The notes: generated by a model not told the origin, from the letters alone. DNA of 17,705 nt from Pseudomaricurvus sp965662505 (GCF_965662505.1 NZ_CBFIHX010000075.1:1-17705); one strand, 5' to 3'; shown: positions 1 through 6,657, counted from the first letter of the stretch. Made by a program: numbers and translations.

Positions 1-186
1 CACCAGGAACTGGTGACTGGCTTGGGTAAAGGGGATGAAGTCGTAATGAACAGCGGCATGCTCGGCAAAATCACCAAGGTTGACGAAAACTACATGGTTA
101 TTGAAACTGGTAACAGCGTTGAGCTGAAGTTTCAAAAGTCAGCGGTTCACGCTGTGCTGCCAAAAGGCACCATTAAGTCAATCTGA
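1..186 (+). CDS. yajC: YajC, Sec translocon accessory subunit (3' end only)
   Basis: The frame is open from base 1 and encodes 61 residues ending in LPKGTIKSI before TGA at 184-186. The visible part carries the conserved cytoplasmic YajC core: GLGKGDEVV, then GKITKV, then VELKFQKSAVHAVLPKG. YajC is a small single-span inner-membrane protein that associates with SecDF in the Sec pathway. The N-terminal membrane helix lies outside the window. In most gammaproteobacteria secD and secF follow directly. Here a strong terminator and then an assembly gap follow, so the usual operon cannot be confirmed. Identification rests on motif similarity and is secure despite the truncation. Confidence 0.9.
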   Translation, partial: HQELVTGLGKGDEVVMNSGMLGKITKVDENYMVIETGNSVELKFQKSAVHAVLPKGTIKSI

Positions 187-196
187 TGATTGATGA

Positions 197-236
197 CCCA
201 CAAAAAAGGCAGCCCACGGGCTGCCTTTTTTGTGGG
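197..236 (+). terminator. Strong Rho-independent terminator after yajC
   Basis: An 18-bp perfect stem (197-214 pairing with 219-236) encloses a 4-base loop. It has GGCAGCC/GGCTGCC at its core, flanked by A6 and T6 tracts, so it could terminate on either strand. It begins 11 bases after the yajC stop codon. Its position would separate yajC from anything downstream, which is unusual where secD normally follows. Confidence 0.85.
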
Positions 237-290
237 TAACATTTCTGTTTTGCTCGAATTCTCATGATGAATGCTTCTTTTTGAAGGTGA

Positions 291-300
291 NNNNNNNNNN
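291..300. other. Assembly gap (10 N) joining two contigs
   Basis: Ten consecutive Ns, probably a placeholder of unknown true length. On the left, the sequence ends in a Shine-Dalgarno-like GAAGGTGA (283-290) that would serve a start codon inside the gap. On the right, dcyD begins three bases after the Ns, so its ribosome-binding site is hidden. Adjacency across this point should not be trusted. Confidence 0.95.
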
Positions 301-303
301 CCC

Positions 304-1305
304 ATGTTGTCCTTCCCGTCTCGTCTCAATCTGGCTCAAACCCCCACGCCGTTGCAGTGTTTATCCCGTGTATCCGGGGAGCTCGGCGTCAATATCTGGA
401 TGAAGCGAGATGATCTAACAGGGTGTACTTTGAGTGGTAACAAGGTTCGCAAGCTGGAATTCACCCTGGCAGAGGCTTTGGCGCAAGGATGTGACAGTAT
501 TGTCACTTGTGGTGGCCTGCAATCCAATCATTGTCGGGCAACAGCATTGCTTGGGGCGCAACTTGGACTCAAGGTGGTTCTGGTGCTCAGAGGAGAGACG
601 TATGAGGCTGCGGATGGCAATTTACTGCTGGATTACCTCGCTGGTGCTGAAATCAAGCAATACCCGGTAAAGGGCTTTGCCCGTTCGCTACCCAGTCTGC
701 TGGATCAAGCGGCTGAAGAGCTTAGGCAAGAGGGGCGCAAGCCGTTTGTCATACCCACTGGTGCCAGTGACGGAATTGGCATTTGGGGGTATATCGCAGC
801 CTGCAAAGAATTGGGTGCGGATTTTAGTCGTGAACGGATCGTGCCCAGCCATATTGTGATGGCAACTGGATCCGGTGGAACCCAAGCTGGATTGACTCTG
901 GGGGCCTATCTTCAGGGGTGGAGCTCGCAGGTGATTGGTATGGCGGTGTGTGACGATGAAGCGTATTTTCATGACAAAGTACGAGCGGATATGACCGACT
1001 GGCAGCAGCGTTATCAATCCCTGTTGGGAGAGAAAATCAGAGCGGCTGACGAGTGCAACATTCTTGTGAATGACCGTTATATAGGGCCGGGTTATGCAAA
1101 AGCCGATCAGGAAGTTTTTGACACAATAAGCTGGCTGGCGCGTACTGAGGGTGTGGTGCTGGACCCCGTGTATACTGGCAAGGCATTTTACGGGTTAATC
1201 GAAGAAGTGAAGGCGGGCCGCATGTCAGACGCTAAAGATATTGTTTTCGTGCACACTGGCGGGGTTTTTGGGAATTTCCCTCAGCGATCCGAGTTCAGTT
1301 TTTAG
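304..1305 (+). CDS. dcyD: D-cysteine desulfhydrase, PLP-dependent (ACC deaminase family)
   Basis: 333 residues from ATG 304. The fold-type II PLP family is clear: PTPL near residue 15, KRDDLT 34-39, and SGNKVRKLEF with the probable PLP lysine K47. GLQSNH at 71-76 is the substrate/anion loop. ACC deaminases carry Glu and Leu at two active-site positions where D-cysteine desulfhydrases carry Thr and Thr. This protein has Thr at both (VYTGK T291; HTGG T318, 27 apart as expected), favouring D-cysteine to pyruvate, H2S and ammonia. Length matches the family (about 330). The start abuts the assembly gap, so the ribosome-binding site is not visible; a slightly earlier start in the missing sequence is possible. 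The stop is TAG. Confidence 0.85.
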   Translation: MLSFPSRLNLAQTPTPLQCLSRVSGELGVNIWMKRDDLTGCTLSGNKVRKLEFTLAEALAQGCDSIVTCGGLQSNHCRATALLGAQLGLKVVLVLRGETYEAADGNLLLDYLAGAEIKQYPVKGFARSLPSLLDQAAEELRQEGRKPFVIPTGASDGIGIWGYIAACKELGADFSRERIVPSHIVMATGSGGTQAGLTLGAYLQGWSSQVIGMAVCDDEAYFHDKVRADMTDWQQRYQSLLGEKIRAADECNILVNDRYIGPGYAKADQEVFDTISWLARTEGVVLDPVYTGKAFYGLIEEVKAGRMSDAKDIVFVHTGGVFGNFPQRSEFSF

Positions 1306-1354
1306 GCTGCAACAGCGGGTTTAGACTCAAGCGGGAAATATTGTCACAATCATC

Positions 1355-1382
1355 GTTACAGTGTTTTTTCGTCGTGTATAAG
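1355..1382 (+). promoter_or_regulatory. Possible promoter of the 5'-nucleotidase gene
   Basis: GTTACA (1355-1360) and TATAAG (1377-1382) are separated by 16 bases, a reasonable sigma-70 arrangement about 54 bases ahead of the ATG. A second TATAAG (1399-1404) sits in the next copy of a local tandem duplication. This is pattern reading only. Confidence 0.35.
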
Positions 1383-1414
1383 GCATGATCTGTCGTCGTA
1401 TAAGGGATGACCAG
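1369..1414. repeat. Imperfect tandem duplication, 22-24 bp x 2
   Basis: Copy 1 (1369-1392) and copy 2 (1393-1414) both run TCGTCG, TATAAG, then GATG- or CATG-like sequence ending in a CTG/CAG-like tail. They differ by a 2-base indel and a few substitutions. The duplication copies a candidate -10 element, so the downstream gene may have two staggered promoters. Confidence 0.55.
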
Positions 1415-1435
1415 ATCAGGGGGTAGGGTATCAGT

Positions 1436-2353
1436 ATGGCAAGTGTGAATGATCGAAAGCTGGTTCTGGCCATTTCATCGAGGGCGTTGTTTGATCTGGG
1501 TGATAGCCACGCTGTCTTTGAAAAAGAGGGGTTGGAAGCTTACTCCCGCTATCAAATCGAACACGAAAACGATGTGCTTAAGCCTGGTGATGCATTTTTT
1601 GTGGTGCAGAAGCTTCTTCGTCTCAATGAGCAGTTGCCAGGAGAGCCGCGGGTTGAGGTGATTTTGCTCTCCCGCAACAGTGCAGACACCGGCTTAAGGG
1701 AGTTTAACTCTATTGAGCATTATGGATTGAATATCTCCCGAGCGGCATTTTGTGGTGGCGAAAGCCCGTATCGCTATGTTTCCGCTTTCGGTTGCCATTT
1801 GTTTCTCTCGACGGATGCTGACGACGTTCGTCACGCTCTTGATCACGGCATTGCCGCTGCCACCTTGATGGCTTCCTCATCCCAGACTGAACACGGTGAC
1901 CAACTCCGCTTTGCCTTTGATGGCGATGCCGTTCTCTTTTCTGATGAGTCCGAGCGTATCTTCAAACAGCAGGGCTTAAAAGCCTTTACCGAAAGTGAAA
2001 AAGCCTCGGCGATGAAACCTCTATCGGGCGGCCCATTCAAAGCGTTTTTATCAGCACTGCAAAGTCTGCAAAAAGAGTTCTGCAATGATCAGCCTCCCAT
2101 TCGCACGGCCTTGGTGACTGCTCGATCGGCTCCAGCACATGAGAGGGTGATTCGTACACTGAGAGCTTGGGGGGTTCGTATTGATGAATCCCTGTTTCTC
2201 GGGGGGATGGATAAAGGCGAGTTTCTTAAAGCTTATGGGGCAGATGTGTTCTTTGACGACCAGAAAACCCTCTGTGACTCCGCCAGAACCCATGTGGCTA
2301 CCGGACATGTTCCGCATGGCATTGCCAACGAGTTAATCAAAGAAGGCGATTAG
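1436..2353 (+). CDS. 5'-nucleotidase, PF06189 family
   Basis: 305 residues. The ATG is chosen because GGGGGTAGGG lies just upstream. The protein matches the bacterial relatives of cytosolic 5'-nucleotidase I (PF06189), a HAD-like fold. Visible hallmarks are LAISSRALFDL near the N-terminus, ILLSRNSADTG 76-86, a FDGDAVLFSD segment at 161-170 with the paired aspartates expected for catalysis and metal binding, and DVFFDDQ near the C-terminus. Members dephosphorylate nucleoside 5'-monophosphates in the cytoplasm; the preferred nucleotide cannot be read from sequence. Length is normal for the family. The gene has its own upstream region with a duplicated -10-like element. It is followed 89 bases later by the Usp gene on the same strand, possibly co-transcribed. 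Confidence 0.82.
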   Translation: MASVNDRKLVLAISSRALFDLGDSHAVFEKEGLEAYSRYQIEHENDVLKPGDAFFVVQKLLRLNEQLPGEPRVEVILLSRNSADTGLREFNSIEHYGLNISRAAFCGGESPYRYVSAFGCHLFLSTDADDVRHALDHGIAAATLMASSSQTEHGDQLRFAFDGDAVLFSDESERIFKQQGLKAFTESEKASAMKPLSGGPFKAFLSALQSLQKEFCNDQPPIRTALVTARSAPAHERVIRTLRAWGVRIDESLFLGGMDKGEFLKAYGADVFFDDQKTLCDSARTHVATGHVPHGIANELIKEGD

Positions 2354-2442
2354 ACGGCTAAAACCTCTATAGCCTGCTATCCTTCACGTAAACGGGGACT
2401 AACTAAAGGGTTGTTGTCTCCTCGCTGAAAGGTAGCGGTAGA

Positions 2443-2979
2443 ATGATTCGAAAGATTGTATTTGCCACGGATCTAGGGCCTTTTTCCTCACACGCTATGG
2501 AGCATGCTTTGGAGCTAGCCTCCACAATCCACGCCAAAGTGGTTGTGGTGCATGCGGTTGAGCCTCTTAACAGCTACGCGCAAGCGATTGTTGCCAGTTA
2601 TATAGGCGGTGACAGCCCTAAAGACGCCAGCACTTGTGCAGCCAGCCAGTCCGAACCTGAATGTCGATTGTTGCAGTCCATTAAATCCCGCATTCTGGCC
2701 TCTCTCCAGCACGAACGTAGTGATTCTGCCCCCCAGTATGATTGCTTTGACGACGTCTCCGTGATTCAGGGGAAACCTGCGGAAGTGATATTAAGTGAGG
2801 TCAGGCGGCTGAATGCTGACTTGATCGTGATGGGCAGCCATGGCCCGGAGTCCATGGGAAATAATGTATTGGGTTCCGTGACAGCCAGAGTGCTTCAGTT
2901 GTCCAAGGTGCCAGTGTATATGGTGCCCATGATCAGCCCGCGAAACTGGTATAAAGTCGCTTCAGCGGCCAGTCGGTAA
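2443..2979 (+). CDS. Universal stress protein, UspA family, ATP-binding type
   Basis: 178 residues forming one Usp domain. It opens with the typical beta strand (IRKIVFATDLGPFSSHAMEHA). The ATP-binding signature G-2X-G-9X-G-S is intact at 131-145 (GSHG...LGS), so this is probably the nucleotide-binding subclass. KVPVYMVP closes the fold. An insertion of about 25 residues (roughly 55-80, Cys/Ser/Glu rich) makes it longer than the usual 140-150. AAAGGTAG about 8 bases ahead of the ATG serves as ribosome-binding site. The exact stress role cannot be inferred. It converges with the TSUP gene across 76 bases; a small CTCTC/GAGAG hairpin (2993-3006) there lacks a T tract and is not a convincing terminator. 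Confidence 0.88.
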   Translation: MIRKIVFATDLGPFSSHAMEHALELASTIHAKVVVVHAVEPLNSYAQAIVASYIGGDSPKDASTCAASQSEPECRLLQSIKSRILASLQHERSDSAPQYDCFDDVSVIQGKPAEVILSEVRRLNADLIVMGSHGPESMGNNVLGSVTARVLQLSKVPVYMVPMISPRNWYKVASAASR

Positions 2980-3055
2980 GGCGTGGCTAATTCTCTCTCA
3001 GGAGAGTGAGGGGCGCTTAGCGGCTCTTTTGTGAAGTTAAAAGCAGCTAACGTGC

Positions 3056-3832
3056 TTAAAACACGGCGAATTTAATACCCAGCCCCATCAAAATAATAGC
3101 CAGAATGGGTTGTAAGACATGATTGGGGAGTCGGGCACCCACCTTGGTGCCCAGACTGACCGCTGGCAGAGAGCCCATCAGCAGGCATGCGAGCAGTACA
3201 AAATCCACATTCCCCAAGAAAATAAGATGACCGAGGCCGGCGATGAGCGTCAGGGGGACTGCGTGCGCAATATCGGTTCCGACAATCTCTCTGGCTTTTA
3301 GCATTGGATAGAGCACCATCAGAATCGCAGTGCCAATAGCGCCAGCGCCTACAGAACTCAATGTGACAAATACCCCCAGGAAAACCCCCATGATGACCGT
3401 CACCGGTTTGGCGTGTCTTTGCAGCCATTTGGCTGGGGCAGATGGCTCTTTAGATTTTATGCGCGACTTGAATAGAAGAACAAGTGAAGTAATCAGCAAC
3501 ATAATGCCCAGGCTGGTGGTCAGCAGGTCTTTATACTGATCGGCGTGACCGAACACGGTCCTTAAGAGCAGCGTGGTGACGATGGCGGCAGGAAGGCTTC
3601 CGGCTCCCAAAGCCATAACAATAGACCAGTCAATGTTCTTCTCGCGCTGGTGAGAGATGACCCCGCCGGCCTTGGTGATAGAGGCGTATAAGAGGTCTGT
3701 ACCAATAGCCACATTGTAGGGAAACCCGAACAAAATCAGCAGCGGAGTCATCAATGAGCCACCGCCGACGCCGGTGACTCCAACCGCCAAGCCTACTGCG
3801 GCTCCGGCAAAGATATAAAGTAAGATTTCCAT
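3056..3832 (-). CDS. TSUP/TauE-SafE family membrane transporter, probable sulfur-oxyanion exporter
   Basis: 258 residues, almost wholly hydrophobic, with about eight predicted membrane segments. The two halves show the internal repeat of the family: GVTGVGGGSLMTPLL at 18-32 and LSSVGAGAIGTAILM at about 158-172. A charged linker (KSRIKSKEPSAPAKW) joins them. Relatives move sulfite, sulfoacetate or other sulfur-containing anions across the inner membrane. It diverges from cysB across 152 bases and so may share its control region, which supports a sulfur role such as sulfite export. Substrate is inferred from context only. No clear Shine-Dalgarno precedes the ATG, so translation may be weak, but no better start was seen. 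Confidence 0.82.
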   Translation of the reverse strand: MEILLYIFAGAAVGLAVGVTGVGGGSLMTPLLILFGFPYNVAIGTDLLYASITKAGGVISHQREKNIDWSIVMALGAGSLPAAIVTTLLLRTVFGHADQYKDLLTTSLGIMLLITSLVLLFKSRIKSKEPSAPAKWLQRHAKPVTVIMGVFLGVFVTLSSVGAGAIGTAILMVLYPMLKAREIVGTDIAHAVPLTLIAGLGHLIFLGNVDFVLLACLLMGSLPAVSLGTKVGARLPNHVLQPILAIILMGLGIKFAVF

Positions 3833-3984
3833 GGCTATATAGACTATGGTTATTGAGAGGAGACTGGCTATAAGCGATTTAGCAATTTAGCTGGTAAATA
3901 TACGGATTAGTAACTATTCTGGAAAAGAATATTTTTTTATATTTTTATAATTGAATTCTCAGTACTAGGCCATTTGGAGGGCTT
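3833..3984. promoter_or_regulatory. Divergent control region between the TSUP gene and cysB
   Basis: An AT-rich 152-base spacer. A perfect TATAAT (3946-3951, +) lies 33 bases before the cysB ATG, with no good -35 at standard spacing, as is common for activator-dependent promoters. GGAGG (3977-3981) is the cysB ribosome-binding site. CysB control of one or both genes is plausible from layout; no binding site can be proven by eye. Confidence 0.4.
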
Positions 3985-4959
3985 ATGAAGCTGCAGCAAC
4001 TGCGATACATTTGGGAAGTTGCCCACCACGATTTAAATGTATCTGCGACCGCCCAGAGTCTGTATACATCGCAACCGGGTATCAGTAAGCAAATTCGCTT
4101 GCTTGAGGATGAGCTGGGCGTTGAAGTGTTTTCTCGAAGCGGAAAGCATCTAACTCGTATTACACCTGCTGGCGAGGCCATCCTGAAGACGGCCGGAGAG
4201 ATACTTCGCAAGGTCGAGAGCATCAAGCAGGTGGCTCAGGAGTTCAGTAATGAGAAGAAGGGCAGCCTGTCACTGGCAACGACCCATACCCAGGCCCGTT
4301 ATGCTCTGCCGAACATTATAGAAACCTTTATTGAACGCTACCCTGATGTCTCTTTGCATATGCATCAAGGGACTCCGATGCAGATTTCAGAAATGGCTGC
4401 CGACGGCACTGTGGATTTTGCGGTTGCCACGGAAGCTCTGGAATTGTTCAGTGATCTGATCATGATGCCATGCTACCGCTGGAATCGGTGCATTGTGGTG
4501 CCGAAAAACCACCCGCTTTGTCAGGTCTCACGCCTGTCGTTGGAAGATGTGGCCAAGCATCCACTGGTGACATATGTTTTCGGTTTTACCGGCCGTTCGA
4601 AGCTGGATGAAGCTTTTATTGAGCGTGGTTTGGCACCTAAAGTAGTTTTTACTGCTGCTGATGCGGATGTTATCAAAACGTATGTTCGTTTGGGGCTGGG
4701 TGTTGGGATTATCGCCAAGATGGCTTACAACGAAGAGCTGGACAGTGATCTTGTGGCTTTGGATGCCAGTCACCTGTTCCAGCCAAGCACTACGAAGATT
4801 GGTTTCCGACGAGGAACCTTCCTGCGTGGCTATATGTACGAGTTTATTGAGTTGTTTGCACCGCACCTGACTCGTGAAGTGGTGACTGATGCGCTGAATC
4901 GTCATTCGAAAAGTGAAGTGGAAGAGCTGTTTTCCAGTATCGACCTGCCCACTTATTAA
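3985..4959 (+). CDS. cysB: CysB, LysR-type regulator of cysteine biosynthesis
   Basis: 324 residues, the same length as enteric and Pseudomonas CysB. An N-terminal winged helix-turn-helix (MKLQQLRYIWEV, then ATAQSLYTSQPGISKQIRLLE at about 21-41) is followed by the linker helix and a periplasmic-binding-like effector domain. Residues known to contact sulfate or effector in Klebsiella CysB occur at identical numbers: T100, T102, Q103, T149 and T202. This makes the assignment very secure. CysB activates sulfate uptake and reduction genes when N-acetylserine signals cysteine shortage. GGAGG lies 4 bases ahead of the ATG. It ends in a strong terminator. The nearby cysH and the divergent TSUP gene are natural candidate targets. 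Confidence 0.97.
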   Translation: MKLQQLRYIWEVAHHDLNVSATAQSLYTSQPGISKQIRLLEDELGVEVFSRSGKHLTRITPAGEAILKTAGEILRKVESIKQVAQEFSNEKKGSLSLATTHTQARYALPNIIETFIERYPDVSLHMHQGTPMQISEMAADGTVDFAVATEALELFSDLIMMPCYRWNRCIVVPKNHPLCQVSRLSLEDVAKHPLVTYVFGFTGRSKLDEAFIERGLAPKVVFTAADADVIKTYVRLGLGVGIIAKMAYNEELDSDLVALDASHLFQPSTTKIGFRRGTFLRGYMYEFIELFAPHLTREVVTDALNRHSKSEVEELFSSIDLPTY

Positions 4960-4978
4960 GAGCGCGGCTGGTTAAATG

Positions 4979-5005
4979 AAAAAGGAGGCGTAAGCCTCCT
5001 TTTTT
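4979..5005 (+). terminator. Rho-independent terminator after cysB
   Basis: AAAAAGGAGGC (4979-4989), loop GTAA, then GCCTCC and a T tract (4994-5005). It begins 19 bases after the cysB stop. A and T tracts flank both sides, so it can also serve the convergent cysH/thioredoxin-like unit. Confidence 0.88.
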
Positions 5006-5011
5006 ATGTGC

Positions 5012-5046
5012 CGGACTTTTGGTTGTCCGATTTTCCGATTTTTTTT
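5012..5046 (+). terminator. Possible second terminator downstream of cysB
   Basis: CGGAC (5012-5016) pairs with GTCCG (5025-5029), followed by ATTTTCCGA and a long T run to 5046. It is weaker than the preceding hairpin and may be a backup. It also contains a small TCCGATTT duplication. Confidence 0.3.
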
Positions 5047-5066
5047 AGAGCTGCTTTAAAGAAAAA

Positions 5067-5138
5067 CGGCTCAAGTATGGAAAGCGACTCAGGTATACAT
5101 AGCGACTTGGATATCGTAAACGAGCCAGATCCTAGATA
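5067..5138. repeat. Degenerate 18-bp tandem array, 3-4 units, reaching into a stop codon
   Basis: Units at 5067-5084, 5085-5102, 5103-5120 and a much weaker 5121-5138 share the start CGRCTC/CGACTT. Units 1 and 2 agree at about 13 of 18 positions, 2 and 3 at about 10, and 3 and 4 at about 8. The last unit covers the stop codon (5132-5134) of the minus-strand thioredoxin-like gene, so the array extends that gene's 3' end. Confidence 0.5.
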
Positions 5139-5467
5139 TAGTCCAGATCAGGGTTGTCGTTCATGATCTCTTTAAGTTCTTCTTTCTCGTTGGTCTTCTG
5201 ATCGAGAACTTCCTTAACGAACTTAAAGTAAACGGTATGGACTTCTGGTGCTTCACCCATGCGCTCCACTACGAAGAATGGGGCGCGGTTTACGTTTAAT
5301 TCGGCGGCGAGTTTCATGCCCGGACTTTCAAGATCGCGCTCATCAGCGACTAGAACTTCGTCGATGAACTTCATTTGATCGTTGCTTTCCAGTTTGTTCA
5401 GTACGTCACCACACTTTTTGCAGGGTGATCCGTCGGACAAGATTTTCTTTACCAGTGTGATTTTCAC
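5132..5467 (-). CDS. Small thioredoxin/glutaredoxin-like protein encoded behind cysH
   Basis: 111 residues. The start is GTG at 5467, chosen because GAGAGG lies 8 bases upstream; the nearby upstream ATG is out of frame and stops at once. A CxxC redox pair sits early (SPCKKC, C16 and C19). A thioredoxin-fold cis-proline is visible in NRAPFFVV (P63). The C-terminal third is charged and helical, ending in DNPDLDYI. It follows cysH by 35 bases on the same strand and is probably co-transcribed. APS reductases of the CysH type need a thioredoxin or glutaredoxin as electron donor, so a dedicated donor role is reasonable inference, not proof. The active-site sequence is not the canonical WCGPC, so it is not the housekeeping thioredoxin. 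Confidence 0.75.
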   Translation of the reverse strand: MKITLVKKILSDGSPCKKCGDVLNKLESNDQMKFIDEVLVADERDLESPGMKLAAELNVNRAPFFVVERMGEAPEVHTVYFKFVKEVLDQKTNEKEELKEIMNDNPDLDYI

Positions 5468-5502
5468 TAAAGCATCCTCTCTGAGTCCGACTCAACTGCG
5501 GA

Positions 5503-6243
5503 CTATTTGTCGATATTGGTGGAGTGCAGACCACATTCTTTTTTAGTGGCTTCTTCCCACCACCAGCGACCTTCGCGTTCGTGTTGACCTGGACCGACAG
5601 GGCGGGTACAGGGTTCACAGCCAATGGAGATGAAGCCACGGTCGTGAAGGGAATTATAAGGCACGTTGTTGCTGCGAATATAGTCCCAAACCTGATCTGA
5701 CGTCCAGTTGGCCAGTGGGTTGAACTTGGTCAGAGTGCCATTAGGTCTCGCAAAGACTTTATCGTCCTGAATGACGGGGATCTGGGCGCGAGTACCGGGG
5801 CTTTGATCTTTGCGCTGCCCTGTTACCCAGGCGTCAACTTCTTGCAGTTTGCTGCGTAAAGGGGCAATTTTTCGGATGCCACAGCACTCCTGATGGTTGT
5901 CCTCATAAAAGCTGAACAGGCCTTTTTCCTGCACAAGCTCACGGACGGCATCGCCATCTGGACTGAGAACATCAATGTAGAGGTCGTAGTGGTTCCGTAC
6001 TTTCTCAATAAACTGGTAGGTCTCGGAGTGCAGGCGTCCGGTATCCAGGCAGAAAACTTCGACATCTGGATCGATTTTGTGGGCCATATCCACCAGGACC
6101 ACGTCTTCAGCACCACTGAACGATATGGCCAGGTTGCCAAAAGTCTCAATCGCAAACTTCAGGATTTCCTGTGGGCTCTGTTCTTGCAATGTTTTATCAA
6201 GATCAACGGTATTGAGTAGTTGGGAATCGGGTTGCTGAGACAT
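5503..6243 (-). CDS. cysH: CysH, [4Fe-4S] adenylylsulfate (APS) reductase, assimilatory
   Basis: 246 residues. A PP-loop-type binding segment SFSGAEDVVL is at 41-50. The iron-sulfur cysteines are complete: the CC pair at 120-121 (QECCGIRK) and C209/C212 (GCEPCTRP). The catalytic cysteine is C237 in KKECGLH. Presence of CC...CxxC marks the APS-reducing bacterial type rather than the cluster-free PAPS reductase of enteric bacteria. It yields sulfite and AMP from APS using a thiol donor. AGGA lies 7 bases ahead of the ATG. The thioredoxin-like gene follows at 35 bases. Upstream sits an unusual 13/14-bp array that could belong to its control region. CysB, encoded nearby, is its expected activator. 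Confidence 0.95.
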   Translation of the reverse strand: MSQQPDSQLLNTVDLDKTLQEQSPQEILKFAIETFGNLAISFSGAEDVVLVDMAHKIDPDVEVFCLDTGRLHSETYQFIEKVRNHYDLYIDVLSPDGDAVRELVQEKGLFSFYEDNHQECCGIRKIAPLRSKLQEVDAWVTGQRKDQSPGTRAQIPVIQDDKVFARPNGTLTKFNPLANWTSDQVWDYIRSNNVPYNSLHDRGFISIGCEPCTRPVGPGQHEREGRWWWEEATKKECGLHSTNIDK

Positions 6244-6307
6244 GCTTCTGTCCTAAATGTCTGACTTAAGGCTAAATGGAACGGTTAAGGGAGCTGTATG
6301 TTTGATC

Positions 6308-6375
6308 TGTACTTTCAATGTGTACTTATCAACGTGTACTTATCAATGGGTACTTTTAATAGCTACTTTCAATAG
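6308..6375. repeat. Five-unit 13/14-bp tandem array upstream of cysH
   Basis: Units at 6308-6320, 6321-6334, 6335-6348, 6349-6362 and 6363-6375 follow the pattern TGTACTTWTCAATG with few changes. On the minus strand most units contain TTGATA or TTGAAA, which resembles a -35 element, repeated at about 14-bp steps. The array lies 65-132 bases upstream of the cysH start and so within reach of its promoter. Confidence 0.65.
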
Positions 6376-6448
6376 CCGCGAAGGATACCAGAGCTCTTGA
6401 TAACTTAAAAATAATCTCGAGCAATAGCGTTATAACCAAAGAGAGTAA

Positions 6449-6562
6449 ATGCAGTGCCAACTTAGATTCCCTGCTGTCGCCGTGGAACATTGGCTGAAAT
6501 ATGATTTGTTTGCGTTAGTTTTGCTCTGTTTGGCGATTGGGTTAGCTTCTGCAAACCTCTAA
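6449..6562 (+). CDS. Candidate small membrane protein (37 aa), unrecognised
   Basis: ATG 6449 to TAA 6562. The C-terminal half is one strong hydrophobic stretch, YDLFALVLLCLAIGLASANL (18-37), long enough to cross a membrane once, after a mixed N-terminus (MQCQLRFPAVAVEHWLK). GAGAG lies 3 bases upstream, a purine run but closer than ideal. It fills a 567-base gap between divergent cysH and thrH that otherwise holds no gene. No known family is recognised. A hydrophobic frame can arise by chance in T-rich DNA, so this is a candidate only. Confidence 0.3.
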   Translation: MQCQLRFPAVAVEHWLKYDLFALVLLCLAIGLASANL

Positions 6563-6645
6563 CCCCTTTAAATTGGATGTGGTTTTATCATTACTGCTTA
6601 TTATTTAATCAGTTGTAGTCGCTAGTTTATCCGATTTGTTAAGAG

Positions 6646-6657
6646 TTCCACGTGGAA
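6646..6657. promoter_or_regulatory. Perfect 12-bp palindrome TTCCACGTGGAA in the thrH leader
   Basis: A perfect inverted repeat without spacer, 153 bases before the thrH GTG, at the boundary between AT-rich DNA and a GC-richer leader. It has the form of an operator for a dimeric regulator. No regulator can be named. Confidence 0.35.

Noticed and set aside
688..1017. 109-codon - frame inside dcyD
   Set aside because: Fully within a well-supported gene on the other strand and without family features.
2993..3030. Terminator between the Usp and TSUP genes
   Set aside because: The CTCTC/GAGAG hairpin has no T tract at the proper distance and the second GC stem is imperfect.
4528..4905. 125-codon - frame inside cysB
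   Set aside because: Shadow of cysB, whose sequence and effector residues are unambiguous.
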